The notes under the pieces were generated by a model. That model was not told the DNA's origin and made no database searches. It was given only the letters and a program-made list of their open reading frames with translations. From contig PLMF01000289.1 of NCBI GenBank assembly GCA_003142355.1, forward strand, positions 799-17,863: 17,065 nt of DNA, written 5' to 3'. Made by a program: the position numbers and the translations under genes. Within the stretch, counting starts at the first letter, position 1. Every line of letters begins with the position of its first letter. The DNA comes from Bryobacterales bacterium (lineage in GTDB: Bacteria > Acidobacteriota > Terriglobia > Bryobacterales > Bryobacteraceae). Of this stretch, positions 15,174 to 17,065 are shown one piece after another.

Positions 15174-16345
15174 GAAACACGGAACGGAATGCGATGGCTG
15201 TTTCCGGGCGATTTCTCGAGCAGCGGCACGATGACGCCAAGCTCACGGACATCTCCAGCCGCGGGCGAGTAGCTACTCTCCACCTGGAAATCGAGTTGGA
15301 TAGCGCGCCTTGTGGACAGGGTCGGGAATCGGCCGCGGAATTCCAGTGTCTCCGGCTTAGTACAGGTTATGGCCCCCGCTGGACAGCCCTCTATGGTGCA
15401 AGTCACTCGCACCCGGCCCTGTGCTTCCAGGAGTTGATCGGGCACCTGGAACCGCAAAGCAAATTCCGACAGGGCGCCGTGCGCGGGGGGCACCACTTCC
15501 AGGGCGAAAGTCTTCGCGGTCCATCGCCAGGGACCGTTTTCCGGCGCATACCAGCCGTGCAATGCGCGGACGAGCAGGTCGGGATGCCGGGGCCGGCTCT
15601 TGAGCAAAACAAACATCCGTTCATCGGCCTCGGGGTGGACGGGGTCGGAGTTCAGTCGTGGTCCGATCCGCTCGTGACCAAATACCGTCCATCCCGCCCG
15701 GCACAAGAGCCGGAGTAATCCAGCCGGGGAGAATATCCAGTAATTCGTCGGATCGTTGTTGGCCTCTCTGGCATCGAGCAGATAGGCGACGGGATCTTCC
15801 TCAATGGGGGTCTGGTGCGGCGTAACTTGGGCGATTCTGGTGCTCAAGACACACCAGTCGGCATGCGCTGCCAGGTTCTCCAGCACGTAATAAGGATTCT
15901 TCAGGTGATACAGCGTGCCCAGGAAGAACACGAACCGGTAATCGGAGCGCGGGAGATGAAAGTGCCCGTCGAGGTCGATGTCATGAACACCCAACGGTAG
16001 GCCAAGCGCTTCCCGGAGCACATCAATGCCCCGCATTTGATTGAAGCTGCTCTCGATATGGTCTATGGCGTCCACCTGCCCGCCAAGGTTCGCACAGAAG
16101 AGGCCCAGGTCCCCGTCCGCGCACCCAATGTCGGCGACTGGACCCGATGAGAGGGCCGGGGCGACCTCTTCGAACACGGGCTCAATCAGCTTGGTCAATA
16201 TCCCCAGCGCTGAGAGCGTCTCGTAGGGGTACCATCCATAGTCGGGCACAAGCAGACTATGCTTGAGAGCCTGTAACTCGGCGCGAAACATCTCGCCTTG
16301 CAGCAGGAACTCGCTGGCAGTTCGCGGAACGTCGCAGTGCGTCAA
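15170..16345 (-). CDS. Class I SAM-dependent methyltransferase with unrecognised C-terminal beta-rich domain
   Basis: A 391-residue cytoplasmic protein. The methyltransferase core covers residues about 40-240: motif I is ADIGCADGDLG (71-81), the acidic residue after strand 2 is D95 (VDAIDHIESS), and the post-motif segment FLGTLYHLKNPYYVLENLA resembles the LYH(L)xxP segment of CmoB-like enzymes (DUF1698 group). Residues about 255-391 are a separate beta-rich domain (WTAKTFALEVVPP; FALRFQVPDQLLE; RVRVTCTIEG) that I do not recognise. The substrate is unknown; sugar, lipid or tRNA are all possible. The start shown is TTG 16345 with a weak GGGG upstream. ATG 16291 (residue 19) has AAGGCGAG just before it and is a good alternative. 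The stop lies inside a perfect palindrome. The M28 gene ends 63 nt upstream on the same strand. Confidence 0.78.
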   Translation of the reverse strand: MTHCDVPRTASEFLLQGEMFRAELQALKHSLLVPDYGWYPYETLSALGILTKLIEPVFEEVAPALSSGPVADIGCADGDLGLFCANLGGQVDAIDHIESSFNQMRGIDVLREALGLPLGVHDIDLDGHFHLPRSDYRFVFFLGTLYHLKNPYYVLENLAAHADWCVLSTRIAQVTPHQTPIEEDPVAYLLDAREANNDPTNYWIFSPAGLLRLLCRAGWTVFGHERIGPRLNSDPVHPEADERMFVLLKSRPRHPDLLVRALHGWYAPENGPWRWTAKTFALEVVPPAHGALSEFALRFQVPDQLLEAQGRVRVTCTIEGCPAGAITCTKPETLEFRGRFPTLSTRRAIQLDFQVESSYSPAAGDVRELGVIVPLLEKSPGNSHRIPFRVS

Positions 16346-16365
16346 GCGGTACCCCGTCGTCGCAG

Positions 16366-16380
16366 CGGTCGTAGCGACCG
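16366..16380. terminator. Weak hairpin after the M28 gene
   Basis: CGGTCG and CGACCG form a 6-bp stem with a TAG loop in the 63-nt gap between the M28 stop and the methyltransferase start. No T-tract follows on the minus strand, so it may be no more than a chance structure in GC-rich DNA. Confidence 0.2.
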
Positions 16381-16408
16381 GCTCAGACTACTGTACCTCT
16401 TATTTCGG

Positions 16409-17065
16409 CTATTGTCCGCGTCTTCCGCCGCCACCGGAGACGAGCCGGCCGGGCATGTCGGCCAGCACATAGCCCATCACCGCGAGGGCGGCCATATTCT
16501 TGCGAAAATCCTCTGGGCTGACCTTGTCGAGGGTGTCCGCTTCGGAGTGATGCCAGTCGAAGTAATGCGTGCCCACGGTGCGCTCGGATAGGCCGGGCAC
16601 ACCATCGCGGACGAGCGGCATGATATCCGCGCCGCCGCCGCCGCCGGTGATCTCCGCGGCGCCGACGCGCTCGAGCAGTGTTCCAATCTGTTTGAGCATT
16701 TCGAGCGAATTCGGGTCGGCGCCGGCGCCGAACCCGAGCGGCGCCTCGGCCCCGCCGTCCATCTCGATGGCGGCCACGTGGCCCTTGATCCGGTCGCCGA
16801 CAAATGCCCGGTACGCGTCGGCGCCGCGGCCGCCGTTCTCTTCGTTCACCCAGAACGCCACGCGAATGGTGCGCCGCGGCTGAAGGCCCAGTTTGTTCAT
16901 CAAAGCCAGCGCCTGCAAACACGCCATGATGGACGCCCCATCGTCCTGGGCGCCCTGTCCCACGTCCCAGGAATCGATATGGCCGCCGATCACCACCACC
17001 TCTTCGGGCTTTTCGCGGCCGGGGATCTCGCCGATCACGTCGCCGCTATCGGCATCCGGCTCCAT
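16409..17065 (-). CDS. M28 family zinc peptidase (carboxypeptidase Q-like), C-terminal part, 5' end outside window
   Basis: The last 218 residues of a co-catalytic di-zinc aminopeptidase/carboxypeptidase. The frame runs off the right edge of the window, so Met 17063-17065 is probably internal. Numbering from it, the M28 metal ligands and catalytic residues are visible: H29 with D31 in IGGHIDSWD, bridging D41 in GAQDDGAS, catalytic E75 and ligand E76 in WVNEENGG, D103 in AIEMDGG, and the last His in FDWHHSEADT (H172 or H173). HHSEADT resembles the plasma glutamate carboxypeptidase subgroup. The protein ends in a flexible SGGGGRRGQ tail. M28 enzymes of this group are usually exported; the signal peptide would lie beyond the window. 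With the M14 enzyme it adds to a peptide-degrading theme in this region, although the two are on opposite strands. Confidence 0.92.
   Translation of the reverse strand: MEPDADSGDVIGEIPGREKPEEVVVIGGHIDSWDVGQGAQDDGASIMACLQALALMNKLGLQPRRTIRVAFWVNEENGGRGADAYRAFVGDRIKGHVAAIEMDGGAEAPLGFGAGADPNSLEMLKQIGTLLERVGAAEITGGGGGADIMPLVRDGVPGLSERTVGTHYFDWHHSEADTLDKVSPEDFRKNMAALAVMGYVLADMPGRLVSGGGGRRGQ

Noticed and set aside
16620..16660. Run of repeated GCCGCC codons considered as a microsatellite
   Set aside because: It encodes the glycine-rich loop GGGGGAD within the M28 peptidase and keeps the frame, so it is ordinary coding sequence.

Overview
The window is GC-rich, gene-dense chromosomal DNA that looks like an Acidobacteriota genome of the Bryobacterales / 'Candidatus Solibacter' type. 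This is inferred from gene content: a very large Oar-like TonB-dependent receptor with an N-terminal carboxypeptidase-regulatory domain, a DUF1080 protein, a DUF4159 protein, and long M14 and M28 metallopeptidases. No rRNA, tRNA, transposase, phage gene or CRISPR array was recognised.

Layout, left to right. (1) 1-1335 (+): the 3' end of a GT4-type glycosyltransferase, overlapped by ATGA with a GH130 mannoside phosphorylase-like gene. (2) 1367-5181 (+): a compact block of four genes. These are a small winged-helix-like protein, a CobB/CbiA-type amidotransferase with features I associate with the siroheme amidase DsrN, a NarI/DsrM-like membrane cytochrome b, and a DsrK/HdrD-like iron-sulfur protein. 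The last three are coupled by ATGA and GTGA overlaps. The order matches dsrD-dsrN-dsrM-dsrK of dissimilatory sulfur metabolism, but dsrAB is not in the window. The amidotransferase frame has no usual start codon before its Walker A motif. (3) 5228-6160 (+): a secreted DUF1080 protein. (4) 6161-6531: intergenic DNA with an imperfect palindrome. (5) 6532-13423 (+): the TonB-dependent receptor followed at 31 nt by a secreted M14 peptidase, plausibly an uptake and degradation pair. (6) 13464-14183 (+): an ICMT/PEMT-type membrane methyltransferase. It converges on the minus-strand genes across a long inverted repeat. (7) 14258-17065 (-): M28 peptidase (5' end outside the window), a SAM methyltransferase with an unrecognised C-terminal domain, and a DUF4159 protein. 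A perfect 13-bp-stem palindrome overlaps the methyltransferase stop codon.

The region most worth a second look is the dsrDNMK-like block. If DsrN and DsrD are the right assignments, the organism may make siroheme amide and pass electrons from the quinone pool to a DsrC-like or other disulfide substrate. If not, it is a cobyrinate amidotransferase next to a general Hdr-like membrane redox module. Family assignments come from reading motifs by eye; no database search was run.
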